Positions 42,963 to 59,866 of a stretch of 64,000 nt of DNA are shown piece by piece. Position 1 is the first letter of the stretch; each line of letters starts with the position of its first letter. The notes below the pieces were generated by a model. It did no database searches. It was not told where the DNA came from and was given only the letters and a program-made list of their open reading frames with translations. The position numbers and the translations under genes were made by a program. The stretch comes from Amphimedon queenslandica (lineage: Eukaryota; Porifera; Demospongiae; Haplosclerida; Niphatidae), in the NCBI RefSeq assembly GCF_000090795.2, contig NW_003546244.1:699462-763461 (forward strand). The letters run 5' to 3'.

Positions 42963-45900
42963 ATGAAGATGTGCTTATATGCATGCTGTATTGTCCTCTC
43001 TCTGTCTCTCACTCTCAGCCACTCATGTCTGCTGACTAACTGCAGGAACAACAGGAATGATATTCAGATGCAAAGTGAAGAGACTTTTTTAAGAGCTATT
43101 AAGTGTCAAGATTACTGCTTGAGACAAGTAAGAATCAGTTGAATGTGTGAGCAAATGAAGAACCATCATCATCATTATTACTATTACTATTATCAATAGT
43201 ACATTCTTAATTGTTTTTTTTCTTTACATCTTATGCAAACATCTTTCTTTTCCATTCTCTCTCCTTTTCTCCACTGACTGTATCAATCATAAAAAGTATG
43301 GAGTCAAGCTACCAGTGAGTGCACTATTAATAGCAATAATAATAATAATAACAATAATAATAATAGATTAATAATTTATAGATTTATAACCAATAGACAT
43401 TTGCGAGCCTCCTAGTAGGCAGCATAAATATTGTTACTGTAGAAATAGCTAATTAGTGTCTGGAGCATTTCATTCATGTTGAGAGTAGTCAATACAGTGT
43501 AGGTGTGTGTACATACGTTACTAAGAGGAGGCAATGAGACTCTTTGACTAGTCATATTAAAGTTTCTTTCTCGTCTCCAGGCCTACTGTCGCAGGCCGAT
43601 TTATATTTTTAAAAACTATACTACATCTCTTAATAATTATGTCTTTACATTCGTAATCATGTGATCTAAAAATCTTTCCATTTGTCTGTCTGTCTTTTTC
43701 TTTCCATATATTCCTCATTCTCTCTCATCTCCACAGAATGTGAGCATAGTCAATGTTTGGCCAACAAGGAATGTCACGGATCTACAAAACAATTGCCGAA
43801 TATATCAAAAGGTAATTATAAAACAATTAAAGCTAGGACAAACAAATTAACAGCAATACACACACTTCCCTTACAATCCTCACACGCACACGACCAATGC
43901 ATAGCACACATAACTCTCACCAAAAACTTCACATGCTCTCAGAAAACATAGTCTTAAGGCCTCCATACACTAGGCAACATGTTGCTAGCAACATTTGTGG
44001 TTACTTTGATCTTGTAAGCAACATGTTGCCAGAAATAGAATAGCATTCTATTTCTGGCAACATGTTGCTGACAAGATTGAAGTAACCACAGATGTTGCTA
44101 GCAACATGTTGCCTAGTGTATGGGGCCTTTACGTGTACATATACAATGTAGGTATGCTCATGTACAAAAACAGAATAGTAATTTTACACATGCACACATC
44201 TAATACAATTATGAGGTCTTATTTTCAATCATGAAAGGTGGAACAGTGTCAATTGGGATGTGTTATCTCAAAGCTATACACAGACTTGACTCCAAATAAA
44301 TGCAGGAATAAATGCGTAAGTAATTGACGATGTTACTGTATCAGCTCATCTTGTTTTATTGTGACAGTACTCGCTGTGTAAGGATAGTTGCAATGGAGAG
44401 ACCAGATGTGCCATACACGATAACAGTTGCTCAAGAAAATGTGTACGTAATAATATCAATGATAATAATAATAGCAATAATAATAACAATATTAATAGGG
44501 TAAAACATTCTGCAAGAAAGGATGCCTCCATAAAGTTGATAACAATGGTTACAGTAAGCCAAATAATTTTTAAATGTACATTATTTATATATTACATTCC
44601 TGAATATTATTATCATTATTTATCGTAATTTTACTAGTACCACCTGTTCCAGTTGCTCCACCCATATTGATGCAAACAGAAGAAGAATATGCATATGCAG
44701 TTACATACAACCAAACAAATGGAATAAACAACAACAATAACAACAACAGCGAGCCTGATTGGGTAAACTTCCTCTTCAAAGTTACAGACATAAATGAAGG
44801 AATAACTCAATATTACTGGCAGGTAACTTGAACAAGAGCAGCAATGACAATAAATGATAAACAATGTAATTTTTTAATAGTCTGATTTAACGCAGACGCT
44901 AAAATTAACAGGATTCTCGTGTCGTGCCGTTAATGTATCAGTATCAGTGATCAGTAGGAATCATCAGACACCTTATTCACCTCCAGCTACACTTTGCATC
45001 AATAACGGTGAGAAAAACTAAGTTTTAAATTAGAAAATTATCATAACATATTCATTAATAGAGAAATTTTATCCATCACAAATAGCAGCTGAAACCATTG
45101 TTCCTGCCTTTAGAGAGGACAAAGAACATTCAAGCTTTGTAGAGATAGATATCCAGTGGGAGGGACCAGAGACAAGTAAACAAACCTCGTTAAGTGAAAT
45201 CCATAGACATTATTTCCTCATTTAAATATTGACAGATGCAGGAGCTGTGACTTCATACAGTGTATTTGTATTATCAACACAGGAAGAGTGTGGAGGCATG
45301 AATAAACTCTTCACATATAATGATATTAAACAAGTGAGCTCATGCAATTATACTGGAAACTGCTAATAACTGATTACCCAATGCACATCAATGACATCAT
45401 TTGTATTATAGAACAATATATCAATAAAGACTGATGGATCCAACCAGTTCCCAAGATTTGGATGCACTTATCATTTAATAGTGAGTAGGAGACACAAAGC
45501 AATACGTCATTCATACATGAAAACTTTCTAATAGCCTTAATTTTATTATGCGCATATAATATGTACAATGTACATGTATGTGTACAATGGCTACACTATA
45601 ATTACGCACTATAATCATCACATGTAGGTAAAAGCATATCCTTCAAGAGATGACACAGATGGAACTCAAGTCACAATTATACCAAAACGTATGATAATAA
45701 TAACAATTAATAACTGTTAATAACTATCAATAACACGTAGTACCTGAATTCAATGGATCAGTGGAATTAAATTGCTCCAGCGTAAGGATTGGGGATGGTC
45801 CAGTGATACTAATGGCTAACTGGAGTCACTCTGGAAACGAGGCCATTAGTCATTACCTGCTAGACATAAAACATGAGAAAGAAATGAAGATAAAAGCAAA

Positions 45901-46667
45901 TGTTAGTGATTCACCCACACACATGCAAACAGACACATAGTGAGGCTCCTAATGTATTGTCTATGCAATAGGTGAGTCAAAGCCAGTACAGAGTTTCAAA
46001 AATTCTTTCAGACATTCAAGACGACCATATTCATGTTAACGTAAGAAAGACACAACAAGAAATTTAAAAAGATATTTCATCTATGAACCTTTTCTATTTC
46101 CACCTTTCTCCTCTCTCTCCCTCCCTCTCTCTTTCTCTCCCTCTCTCTCTGTAGTTATCATCTCAAAAAAGATCAGATTATTACTGGCGTCCATTACCAT
46201 ACCCAGCCTCATGCAGCGTACAGGTTCCAGTACATGTACCACTGGCTGTATTAGTCGATCAAAAAATCGATGAATATAATAATAATATATCATTCAATAT
46301 CAGCTGGAGTACCATTTCATCTAATATCACTCATATTCAGCTCTTGATCGGACAGAATTTAAATATACCACAATACTCATACGTGATAAAGGCACAATTG
46401 AAAGAATTCTTTATTAGTATTGAGAGAAACAATGACGATACTTATCTATGGGTAAGAGAGGGAGAGAGGGAGAAAGGGGAACATCCTTTAATTATTAATA
46501 ATAATTAGGCAAGAAGCGTGCAAGAAGCAATGGAGACCAGCTGGAACAATCCCATCAAAATAAAGGGTAATCTATTTTTATCATTCTAACTACTAATTAA
46601 GATTTCTTCTTCATTTCTTTTCGCATTATCAGGAAAAGGTTTGGAGTCTGACACAGAAGAGGGGTAG
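42963..46667 (+). CDS. secreted Cys-rich/FN3-like protein, soluble paralogue of the receptor kinases
   Basis: Starts with signal peptide MKMCLYACCIVLSLSLTLSH (exon 42963-43127). An 18-base microexon (43297-43314, YGVKLP) is possible. Then exons 43737-43811, one near 44240 (VEQCQLGCVIS...CRNKC), 44369 (CKDSCNGETRC...CSRKC) and 44500 (FCKKGC) encode the same Cys-rich module as its paralogues. FN3-like exons follow, including VPPVPVAPPILMQT, VVLNCSS-type strands near 45755 and ISFNISWS near 46297. The final exon ends KGLESDTEEG and stops at 46667. No membrane span or kinase is present, so the product should be secreted. Decoy or ligand-presenting role is inference. Internal exon edges are approximate. 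Confidence 0.75.
43956..44129. mobile_element. foldback (MITE-like) palindrome of about 174 bases
   Basis: Two arms of about 84 bases beginning AAGGCC..CCATACACTAG meet at GAATAGCATTC with about five mismatches. Within each arm GCAACATGTTGC recurs, itself palindromic. It lies in an intron of the soluble FN3 gene. No coding capacity is seen. A short target duplication is not evident. Structure suggests a nonautonomous DNA transposon; the superfamily cannot be assigned. Confidence 0.8.
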
Positions 46668-47656
46668 ATTATCCACTAGCTCAGTATAACTTGAGCAAAA
46701 CATTACCACATTATGACATGTCTACACGTGACATATAATTAAGTCAATTTGTTACTGTGTGTATTATATATGTGAATACCTTTAAACTGTCCATTCCATT
46801 CATTTTATTACAAAATAAGCTTTAATTGATGAAGACAGCAAAACTGCAGCATTTTATTTTTAGACACGTGGTTTCCGTATACTTTTGGTAATACTCGTAC
46901 TCTCTAAATCCAGCCCCACCCACTCTTTATTATTGGATTTGGAGTTAACTCTATTTTACTACATCTGTTCTTGCAAAATGTAATCATAATCCTGCCTTTT
47001 CTCTATAAAAATATCATCAATACACTGAAAAGTACAAAAATGTTTTCAAACTTAATAAAAAGAACTAAAATGAGACGAGTAAAGACACAAGTAGCACAAC
47101 AAAAGAGAAAAGAAGAGATTTGCCATCACCCGATTGTGTGGTAAAGAACCAACCAGTTGATTATATAGTAATAATTAATAATAACAATAAGAACAGTAAT
47201 TATAATAATAATAATAATAACAATAATAATAATAACAATAATAATAATAACAATAATAATAATAATAATAATAATAATTAGAATACAAAAACATAAACAG
47301 TGGTAACACAGTTTAATATTATTTTGATGCTCAAAAGTGTAATTACGCTGTGTCTTTAAGGTTACAGGAACTAATAGGAACCAGAGAAGAGAGAAACAAA
47401 AACATAAATATAAATGAGTACAACACTGTATAGCGAGAAAATGTCATGGTCCAAAAATTTCATAAATTCAACTAAAAATCTTTTTCGTGGTTTTAATTTT
47501 CCCAATTTTCTGCCTTTTGGCCATGTTGAACCATATTAAATCGATTTTTGGGGATATTATTTTTTTGGCAAATTTTAAATAAATTGCAAAATTCACGAAA
47601 ATTTTGGGCCACAAGAGATTCTAGCTATACTGTATCATCGTGGTCATTACCATTAA
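46668..47656. other. intergenic region between convergent soluble FN3 gene and PTEN
   Basis: About 990 bases of 3' flanking sequence. It contains a TAA/CAA triplet tract at about 47165-47280 and a foldback element at 47424-47636, listed separately. I see no exon. Confidence 0.5.
47424..47636. mobile_element. MITE-like element with imperfect terminal inverted repeats
   Basis: The left end CACTGTATAGCGAGAAAATG continues to TGGTCCAAAAATTTCATAAATTC. The right end, reverse complemented, reads ACAGTATAGCTAGAATCTCT and then TGTGGCCCAAAATTTTCGTG. That gives inverted repeats of roughly 45 bases with several mismatches around an AT-rich core of about 120 bases. It is noncoding and lies just past the PTEN stop. 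Transposon family not identified. Confidence 0.6.
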
Positions 47657-52367
<4,711 letters not shown>

Positions 52368-54480
52368 TATGAATCTGTGTCTAATAAAAAAGAGAGAGAG
52401 AAAGAGAGGCAATGAATGTATTACGTATTGTGTTATATTTTTATGAATACAATTAATGTCTTCCTATGGGAGGTAATGTTGGAGTTGAATATGATTAATA
52501 AAAGCACCATGCATAAAAAACATTAGTAAAATAATCATTTAAGGTACACACAAATAATGATAGATACTATAGGTCACACAGTATTTGTACTCACAGGCAA
52601 TAAAACACACAAAAAAATCACATGCACATGTACTAGATTATACACATCTAAGTGTAGGTAGGTAGTATAGTACTAGGGGGAACAGGTATGTTACAATTCA
52701 ACAATTTCTACAAGAAACCTCTCAAAATTACTTCTATAAGAAACACCTGGTCAATTTTTCAATAGTTTTATATAAATTTTCACTTTACATGCATAAACAT
52801 ATGTAGTTACAACTTGGCACACCGTGTACATGTACATGCACAGTATATTTCTCTTCAAGAAAATGACACAGCAGGATTGCCCAATATGCCTCATAATTGA
52901 AATCCTTCAGGACTACCTTCAAACAAATAGAGATATTGAGTAACTGAGAGTTTGTTGACAAACACTTAGAATGAAATAAGAGAGAAGGGGGAGTTCTCAA
53001 GAGTATTTGAATTCACAAGAACTAGCACCATCATGCAGGTATATATCCTCACAATATAAACACTCATTAATGAAAACACAATGGAATACTGTATTTCCAC
53101 CTGGAGTTGTACATGTACATGTCTTACAAGTACAGATAGGATATAGTTTGAAGAAAATGATTCATTTAGAGCATAATCATTCAATTAATGGATACACTAT
53201 TATAAAAATAGGTAAAACAATACAGTGATTATCTATGCATGCATTGAAGACCAATTTCAAATAGTGCCAGTGACAATACTAATCCTATTAAGATTGTCAA
53301 AAGGCCAACACATGATCAAGATATGCATACAGTGCACACATCACCTTCCCTCCTCCACACTGGATCACTCTCACACAATTTATTACACCCTAGGTGGAGT
53401 TTGTTCATACTTATTGGACTGTTTATCAAAATTGAAGTTCCACAATGGTGAAAATGAAAAATGTGCAAATGGAAATGCTTTAAGAGAAAAGCAGGGCCTT
53501 CGGTTTGGTCCAAACATAATTTTAGTTTCATTTCTGTCTGTTCTTTTCGGGTACATGTACAGTTAATAAGTATGAAACATAAATTATGTTGAAATCTATA
53601 CAACTGGTTATATCACTACAATCAACCTCGGTCTTCAAATCAATCTTTCTCACCTTCTTATCCCACCCTCTCTCGCTCTCTTTCCTTCTCCCTCTCTTTC
53701 TTTTAAAGTAAAACATTATCATCATTTCCTCTATTCCTCATTCTCTATCTCTACTATCATCATTATCCATATCCACTCAGCCACTACCAGACTGCCATCA
53801 TGTTACATTACAACAGTACCAATGAGCAAGGTCTGTATAAACACTTAAAAATTACTAGCATACCAACACAAACAATTGCAACAGCTACACTACTATCAAA
53901 CAACGTGAAGCATTACCTTTAAAGACTACTTGTTGTGATAGACTCTTCCCTGATATCAAATAAAGAAACCCAAGGATTGGCTCGGATTATAAACGGGTAT
54001 GGGGGGTTGGCAATGCTCCTACCTTTATACATGTACATGCACTATAGCTGCGTGTGGTCTCATATGTAACCAAGTCTCCCTCTCTCTAATAGCTAATAAG
54101 GTGACTTTAATACAAAACAGAGAAACCCGGTTGGTATGACAATCAATATTGTGTACTCAATTCAAACTAGCAGCCAGGTGAGAGGGATCACCCCTCCCCT
54201 TTCTCAGGCTTGTCTTTATACACAAAAGGATATAAATTAAGGATCTCCCAGTAGTAAAAGGGAATGAACTCACCCTCTTTTAAACCCGAGACTGGCGGCC
54301 AACGATGACTTGCTTTCTCTTGACAAACACAGACTAAACTTCAAAGACTCAAACACCAACAACCTACACGAGAAGAAACGAGCGAAGCTAGAATAGAATC
54401 CAATCCAAACCCTCACCTTCTTTTCTTTCCTCTGGCTAAAAAGTTTCTGACTAATGCTGATAAAACTTCTCTCCTCCTCT
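52368..54480 (-). other. PTEN: probable PTEN 5' UTR exon and long 5' UTR intron
   Basis: Thirteen bases before the PTEN ATG is an acceptor (TTTTTTATTAG, boundary 52381). A good donor in the same sense, GAGGGTGAGTTC, lies at 54273. These suggest a 5' UTR exon starting somewhere in 54274-54480 and a noncoding intron of about 1.9 kb. The interval shows only AT-rich sequence, a CT-rich tract near 53640-53700 and scattered TACATG runs. Inferred from splice consensus alone. Confidence 0.45.
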
Positions 54481-54665
54481 CTCTGTGCCTAGCCTATTCT
54501 CACAATGTCACAATCGGTCAATCAATCACAATATGGGCGTGGTCGCTGACCTTATATGGAACACCCATTCCATCACATGTAAAGAGAGGTAAGCGCAAAA
54601 TGTGATTGTGTATGAATAATCCTTTATGTAAAATGCTTCAGTTAGTTACATTGGCACAGGTAAAC

Positions 54666-57422
54666 ATGCAGAAGAGAGGATCGATAGACAGAGGCAACAG
54701 GATCATAGTATTGGTTGCCTTGCTTGTCATCATCGCCCTCTGTGTCTTGTATTTCATGAAAAGATCAGAGCTACACAGGGTCATCAGACATTCAAATACT
54801 GAGAAAGTTAGCCCTTTTAATGTATCTTTGTATTCACATGCCCTATATGCATTAACAATGATTATTTTGACAAAGTTATTGAATGTTAATGTTATATACT
54901 GTGTTCAAGTATATGTACATATATGTATATGCATATATGTTCTTTCCTGTCTTTCAAAATCAACACAACACTTATGTTTCAGTGTCGTTTGTCTAAACAG
55001 TAAACAGTAATTAGTGGCAATAGAGGGAGTGTTCACTTTTTGCTTAAATGAATTAGTGGGCCTGCTAGCTATTAGTTGACATTTAACAATAATGAAGCCA
55101 TTTTGTGATTTATTCACATCACTTGACATTACTTTCATTTCCTTGGTATGATTAGCATCTCTATGCATCAACTGCATATTTGCCTCTTTATCAGCATAAC
55201 AATAATAAAAATATAATATATGCAATAATATTTTTTGCAGAACAAATTAAAGGAAATTGAGGCCAATTTGAATCAACGGATTTTAGAACAGGACCAGAAA
55301 ATTAAAGCAATGCAGCAACAGGTGGACAATTACAAGACACAGATGAACAAGTAAATGAGCAAGAAAACACTGTCAGATAACAGAGTAGAGTTTGAGTCTG
55401 GATTGAGTGGATTCAACGAGTTATTTTTTATTTTAGGTGCGAGGACCAATTACTAGTCAGCGACAAAGAAATGGATGCTAAGGATAAGCTGATTCAGCAG
55501 TGCACCAAAACACAGGAAGAGAGCACGAAAGAATTGGTAAGACATAATAATGTGGGATTATTGTACACAAGTGCATACCAAAGAGTGTGATCAATACCTC
55601 GTTGCATGGAGAATAAGTTTAACACTATATAATGAATGGCACATGTGATCCTAGCCCAGTTTGGTAGCCATTTCCAAGGCAAAATAAAAGTATACTTTGT
55701 GTATACATGTTGTACTTTATGTGTATACAAAGGAGTGAAAGGAGTGTGAGAACTAGACTCTGTTTTTCATCATGTATGATAAATTAAAGGAAATGTTGTA
55801 GTAAAGTGATTCCCTCTAACATTTGGTCCCTGATAACAATTCCTCTATTTTCAACTATCATTTGAGTATGTATACTGTGTGACATTGATTGTATTTTTTT
55901 ATTATACAGACTAAATGCCAGGAAGAGGCACAAGCATTGAGAGGTAAGAGTGATTAGTGGATATGTGTGTATTTGTAATTAGTTCAAGATTGAGTTGCTG
56001 TAATAATAAAGATGCTAATGTAGTTAACAGCATTTGTCTTAACTGATCTCCCCTTTGTGTGCCTATCTCTATTTTAATACATAATAGTTATTCTTGTAGT
56101 ATTACTCTTGTAGTATTACTATATACTCTTTGAATAGTAGTAGCAATGATGTCAGTTCTGTGTTGCCAATCTTTTATTGTATATTTTTCTTTGTGGGACA
56201 TAAACTAGTGGAAGGAGATCCTGGCTATGGCCAATACTGTACTGTATTGAGTTCTCTTAACTTAGTTCACCTGTGAAGCAAAGGAAATCATGCTCAACTA
56301 AACTATACCCTTGTATTAATAGTCAATTACTAAATTCTATTTTATTTCAAAGAAAATGGCAGGAGATGTTGCACTGGGCACTAGTTACTGTAGTACTATT
56401 AGCATATTTTGTACAGCTACGACGGTAGTAGTCCTTTTGTGGATTTTGAATTGTGTTTACTGCTCTTTTATTTTCAATTTTAATAGAAAGTACATATTGT
56501 ATCATTAGTTTAAGCTTTACGCATGTTTTGTTTTTGTTAGTTAGTCAAACATTTGAACAACAATCAGTGAAGCATACAACATCCTTAATATTCTTCCTTG
56601 CTTTGTTCTGATATCAGAAACCAGAATAGTTTTTATAATCTACCAATGCTCATGGCCCCCAAGACATTTTGCTAAAAATATTTTTCTTCTGTGATCATGT
56701 TTATTTCCCTCGCTCCTGTGTAGGCGTGTGGACGTGGGTATTATATTAATCATGTCTGTGTTTATTTTTTTATTTTTCATATAGAGTCAAGCACCAAGAC
56801 TAGTAGTGAAATGGAGCAAGCAAAAGAACAACTAAAAACTGCCGAGAGTAAATTGGGCAAGTGTTATGAGTCTTTGTCATCTAACGCAGAGGAAATAAAA
56901 CTGATGAAGGATAAACTGTGAGTGAAATTTTCAATTTGTCTAAAATTGTTTATATTAAAACTGCTAGTATTGAGGAAAAATATTTTTGGCCTGATTTTTA
57001 AGCAGCTTTAAAAATTCATTAAAAATCCAAATTTGATCGGAATCAGTTCAAGTTGAAACTCAATATAAGAACATGATTATGTATCAGAAAAAATTTTTTA
57101 AATGGAGAATTCTCTCCTTTTCATTTTTAACGAAATTTAGCCAAAGTGGACTTTGACCTGATTTTTGAGCAACTTTAAAAATTCATGAAAAATTCAAATG
57201 TGATTGGAATTAGCTCTAAGTTCTGCACATCCTCACTAATATGTGGAAAGATGACTTTTGTGAAATATATTTTATGTTCTCTGGGAAATATGCCCCGCCC
57301 CTTATACGTTATTCGCATCCTTTAAATAATTTTGTTCATTATTATAACTTTTGATATTTATATATTTTAGGACTAAATGTCAAGTAAAGTCTCCTGGTGA
57401 TGCCCTTGATTCTATTCAATGA
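54666..57422 (+). CDS. small type II membrane coiled-coil protein, GOLM1/GOLIM4-like
   Basis: Six exons (54666-54806, 55241-55350, 55437-55536, 55910-55943, 56785-56917, 57371-57422) join to 189 codons. The start MQKRGSIDRGNRIIV follows a probable 5' UTR intron (donor after 54590, acceptor at 54659). A short basic N-terminus precedes one span (IIVLVALLVIIALCVLYF). A lumenal coiled coil follows, with spaced Cys residues (KCEDQL, QQCTKTQEE, KCQEEAQ, KCYESL, KCQVK). The topology and size resemble the N-terminal part of Golgi proteins GOLM1, GOLM2 and GOLIM4; no residue-level match was decisive. Divergent from PTEN, with starts of transcription probably within about 100 bases. Confidence 0.75.
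56975..57245. repeat. repeat subfamily B copies (reverse orientation), about 1.5 units
   Basis: Within the last intron of the preceding gene, words such as AAATTTGATCGGAATCAG, ATAAGAACATGATTATGTATC and GGAGAATTCTCTCC occur. A second partial copy (GATTTTTGAGCAACTTTAAA, GTGATTGGAATTAGCTC) follows. The reverse complement aligns with 18528-18712. Confidence 0.7.
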
Positions 57423-57647
57423 TACTGCACTTGTTGAAGAGAAGACAATTGGAACTTATTATATATATTAATTTAATTTTTTATTTTATTTTTTGTGTGT
57501 TAGTCACAACGATTGCATGATTCAATCTCTTTTAAACTACCAATTATAATTATAATTATTATTTATTATTACTATTATCATTATTATTATTATTATTATT
57601 TAAATCTAATTTTTATTTTACCACCAATCACCCAAAGCATATATGAG

Positions 57648-59382
57648 TCAGTAATATTTATTATGTTTGTTGGTACTGCTTCCTTTATCCTGAAGCCTCT
57701 CTTGTGTAATGTGTACATGAACTGGTGGTGGAGGACAATTAACATCACTACCAATTCCATGAGATCTTGAGATGCTTTTCCTAGTACCAGACTGAGGATG
57801 GGCCTGCTGATCGGGAATGAGAGAAAAAGGTCGATTCCGTTTCCCAGGTGTGTTAAGACGAGAGGACATGTTTATATCTTGATCTAATTCGCTCTGGAGT
57901 CTCTCATGGAATGAGCGGTCACTCCCTCTTGACATTAGGCGGGAATGAGCATCCCTTATGATGGTGTCGTGCTGTGGTAGTTTAAATGGTGAAGCACCAT
58001 CAATATCACCGCTCTGACTCATGTAGTGATGACAGCCACCAATTGCTGATAAAGTCTTGTTTTCTTCTACTTGTTTATTGTTGGGAGTTGCAATTTGACT
58101 ATGTGTATCTGATGGGCTGTTGTTGGCCTGCTGTGGGTTGGGATCAATCTCCCCTATAGCTGCCATCCTAAGCATGTTGAGTACAATAGTCTTCTCTGTG
58201 TAAAAAAAATAATAAGAATACTTTATTTTGGCATTAAAAATGCATGTGCATTACATGTGAAGGTGCAAAAATTGAATGATAATTAGCAGCCATGCAAGTG
58301 TGAATCTTGAGCAAAAATTAATTGCATAGTAAGGTAATAATAAGTGAAAATGAGACTGTGAAATGACATGAATACCTGACTCTGAGCAAGTCTGCAGCCA
58401 AGCAAAGCATGCAGGGATTGAGTTTGTCTGTAATATTCGGCATAAAAGATCTAAAATCTGCAGAAAAAATGAAACAAGTTTTTTAATCAGAGAATCATGT
58501 TAGGTCAATGCAAACCTTTTCAAAAATTAAAGTAATTAATGGACATGCATGCAAAAGGAATTAGTAAAAGTACCTGTTCATCTTCAAGATGGTCATAGGC
58601 CCCACTCCTCTGACTTTGCTGACTGGAGATTTCTCCCATTGCTCTGTTTATTGCCTTGTGGGTCTTCTTTTCAAGCTCATCTTTCCATGCATAAGTTACA
58701 GGAACTATATGTATTAATTGTCATTGAAAAATTAACAAGCCAATAATTATTTAATGGCTGATTTATAACTTTTAAATTTAACAGTAAAATCTATTATTTA
58801 GGTTGTGTTTACCTATGCCAATAGCTGGGATGTATTTTGCCTTGTTAGCACTGTATCTGGTGTTACCAGGAGGACGATAATGAGTGCAGTAGTCTTCTCC
58901 TGTTGGAGCTGAGAAAACCAATCGTCGTTCATAATTGTCTTCAACAACACAAATAGGCACGTCAAGTAATCCTTTCATGTGTCTGACTCGACCTATAAGA
59001 AAGAAAGGGATAAAAATTAAGCACAGCAAAGCATGGTGCAATCATTGCAAGTGTTTAATAAGTTGCTGCAGGGACAATGCAGTGAAGCAACCTATTTACT
59101 TTGATATTAGCAAAGAAAGAGACACACATACACAGCATGCACTCAATATTCATCTTCAGTACCTGGATGGGGATTATGTCTTGTATAGAAGCCAATTCTT
59201 TGCTGGTAAGGTTTGGATCCATCCTCTAGTATCCCAGCCTCTTCCCTGTGGCTCAGGTAAGGTCGTATATTCCTAGAGTATAGGAGTGACTTCGTCCTAT
59301 ATGAAGGAGGGATGTGGCTTTGGGTCAATGGTCCTCTAAGCAATATCCCTTCCTGTCCCCTCGGGATAAATGTTGCTGTCAT
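57648..59382 (-). CDS. TBATA: TBATA (SPATIAL) family protein
   Basis: Five exons (59382-59163, 58992-58813, 58704-58574, 58457-58376, 58195-57648) join to 386 codons. Matches to the vertebrate thymus, brain and testes associated protein are RHNPHPGRVRHMKGL with PICVVED, and further on ILDLLCRILQTNSIPACFAW and KTIVLNMLRMAAIGE. Mouse TBATA/Spatial is linked to spermatid differentiation, thymic epithelium and microtubules; no biochemical activity is established. The N-terminal 70 residues (RGPLTQSHIPPSYRTKSLLY) and the Ser/Pro-rich tail are not conserved with human as far as I can see. Head to head with NF-kB, 484 bases apart. Confidence 0.88.
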
Positions 59383-59866
59383 TGTTATTCTTTATTTAGC
59401 ACAAAGAGAGTCAAAGAGAGTGAGTTGTTCCTTCTTCACAGGTCTCAAAGCTGTGATTATGGTTGCTATGGGATTGCAAATTAGCAAGATTCATATCACA
59501 GGTGTAGCTGCTACTCTGCAGTGAAGAGATGAAGGTGTGGCTCATTAAGCTAGAAGGAAATGGGAGGAGCAGAGTGGTTAATTAAGACCGCCCACTCTAA
59601 ATTGGTTTAGGTGTGAGCTGATATCTGATTGGTCAGTCATGATGTCATAAGTAACCCGCCGGCCATCTTTGAGGGTTTTTCCCATCATTGATAGGTACCA
59701 TAAAGCCTAAAGGAGCTGATTACGACCTATTTTATGTTATTTCTGTCGGTGTGTGGGGCTGTGTTTTACTACTAGGAAAAGATCCAAGAAGAAAAGAATA
59801 TTCTGAACAAGCCAATACCGACATTATCATATTTTGAGGAGTACCCGAGGCAGTCCTTTAGCAGCC
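59383..59866. promoter_or_regulatory. intergenic region between TBATA and NF-kB starts
   Basis: The 484 bases between divergent ATGs include a probable NF-kB 5' UTR (from about 59700) and a GC-richer core near 59640-59690 (AACCCGCCGGCCATC). No TATA box, E-box CACGTG or good kB site is seen. Confidence 0.45.

Noticed and set aside
59668-59682. GGGTTTTTCCC near the NF-kB start as an autoregulatory kB site
   Set aside because: Neither strand fits GGGRNNYYCC at the central and 3' half-site positions.
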